Below the pieces are notes generated by a model. It saw nothing but the letters and a program-made list of their open reading frames with translations. It did no database searches and was not told the DNA's origin. This document shows positions 5,735-5,912 of a stretch of 5,912 bases of DNA, piece after piece. Origin of the DNA: Candidatus Woesearchaeota archaeon. GTDB lineage: Archaea; Nanobdellota; Nanobdellia; Woesearchaeales; JASKKU01. Where the stretch lies: assembly GCA_011045925.1 (NCBI GenBank), contig DSBS01000039.1, positions 1 to 5,912 of the forward strand, in the 5' to 3' direction. Position 1 is the stretch's first letter; each line of letters opens with the position of its first letter. The position numbers were made by a program, and so were the translations under genes.

Positions 5735-5742
5735 TTTTTAAA
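5735..5742 (-). promoter_or_regulatory. TATA-like promoter candidate for the membrane protein/peptidase pair
   Basis: TTTAAAAA on the minus strand, preceded by A-rich AAATAACA, sits about 70 nt before the ATG at 5665, giving an expected transcript start near 5712 and a leader of about 47 nt. It lies just beyond the stop of the transposase frame (5749-5751), so read-through from the IS could also feed this operon. Motif-only call. Confidence 0.35.
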
Positions 5743-5748
5743 TGTTAT

Positions 5749-5912
5749 TTAATTTTCCATGAATTTTGATGTTTCTGCACGAATCTTCTTTTCTGAATAA
5801 GGGCTCTGTTCAAAAAGTCCAAATAAAAAATAAATAATATTGTGGGCGATAGCCCTACAATATATTTCAGCCCGCATTGTTCGGGCTGAAAGAGAGCTCA
5901 CGCTAGCACCAA
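5749..5912 (-). CDS. DDE-type transposase, C-terminal fragment reading through the IS end
   Basis: A minus-strand frame is open from the window edge (first full codon at 5910) to TAA at 5749-5751, giving 53 residues. The start, GASVSSLSARTMRAEIYCRA followed by IAHNI, resembles the C-terminal end of IS4/IS5-like DDE transposases (GxxVxS...M..E...K.I.HN.), after the catalytic Glu; the catalytic domain is outside the window. The next residues, FGLFEQSP, are encoded by the probable terminal repeat at 5802-5820, and the last 16 residues (YSEKKIRAETSKFMEN) come from DNA outside the element. So this copy has no stop codon of its own before the IS edge. The exact IS family is unknown. The match is from memory of the family pattern and rests on about 25 residues. 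Confidence 0.55.
   Translation of the reverse strand, partial: GASVSSLSARTMRAEIYCRAIAHNIIYFLFGLFEQSPYSEKKIRAETSKFMEN
5802..5912 (-). mobile_element. DDE-type insertion sequence, one end
   Basis: GGCTCTGTTCAAAAAGTCC at 5802-5820 has the form of a terminal inverted repeat of an insertion sequence, with the transposase C-terminus running into it from the right. The other end and its matching inverted repeat lie beyond the window, so the element's length and target duplication cannot be checked. Bases next to the edge (AATAAG, up to 5801) are the candidate target site. Confidence 0.5.
5837..5891 (-). repeat. Two consecutive strong hairpins at the end of the IS
   Basis: The first stem pairs ATATTGT plus GGGC (5837-5847) with GCCC plus ACAATAT (5852-5863), with a GATA loop and one bulged base at 5856. 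The second is a perfect 10-bp stem, TTTCAGCCCG (5865-5874) with CGGGCTGAAA (5882-5891), and a 7-nt loop. Both lie inside the transposase reading frame. They could block read-through transcription or translation into the element, or be relics of another element's ends. Confidence 0.6.

Noticed and set aside
5837..5891. Left-end hairpins of a second IS200/IS605 element
   Set aside because: The stems lie within an open frame with transposase-like residues and next to a DDE-type terminal repeat, so they are better explained as part of that IS; kept only as an alternative.
1..5912. His-Xaa-Ser repeat (HxsA) protein, CRISPR array or tRNA gene
   Set aside because: Looked for on both strands by eye; no repeated HxS motif, no regularly spaced repeats and no cloverleaf were found.

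Overview
The window looks archaeal, possibly from a DPANN-type lineage, though this cannot be proved from 5.9 kb. The case rests on an archaeal-style A24 (prepilin/preflagellin) peptidase with an extra C-terminal domain, TATA/BRE-like promoter elements instead of -35/-10 boxes, tight overlapping gene spacing, and A/T-rich Lys/Glu-rich proteins.

Layout, left to right. Positions 1-217 are the right end of an IS200/IS605 element on the + strand: the last 38 codons of a TnpA (Y1) transposase, then about 100 nt of folded RNA-like sequence (two hairpins, a pseudoknot and a GC-rich terminal hairpin) resembling a TnpB guide-RNA (omegaRNA) scaffold. No tnpB lies between them. Positions 230-5665 hold seven genes, all on the minus strand, so they are transcribed from right to left. 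In transcription order these are a 104-aa single-pass membrane protein, an A24-type membrane peptidase, a 128-bp gap with a good promoter candidate, three tandem HxsD-like proteins (206, 169 and 103 aa), an HxsB-family radical SAM/SPASM maturase (473 aa), and a second radical SAM protein with C-terminal cluster cysteines (320 aa). Positions 5749-5912 (minus strand) are the C-terminal end of a DDE-type transposase. Its reading frame runs out through a probable IS terminal repeat (5802-5820) into flanking DNA. No gene-free stretch exceeds 300 bases.

How the genes may work together. In bacteria, HxsB and HxsC (paired radical SAM enzymes) and HxsD accompany the His-Xaa-Ser repeat protein HxsA in a proposed peptide-modification system. 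Here HxsB is clear, a different radical SAM protein takes the HxsC position, HxsD has become three divergent copies with charged tails, and no HxsA is present. The adjacent A24 peptidase, whose family cuts type IV pilin-like (class III) signal peptides, suggests by context that the modified substrate may be a secreted pilin-like protein encoded elsewhere. The alternative is that the HxsD-like tails are themselves modified. The whole set lies between two IS remnants, which fits a transferable cassette. The biochemical role is inference; the family assignments of HxsB, the HxsD-like trio and the A24 peptidase are the solid parts.
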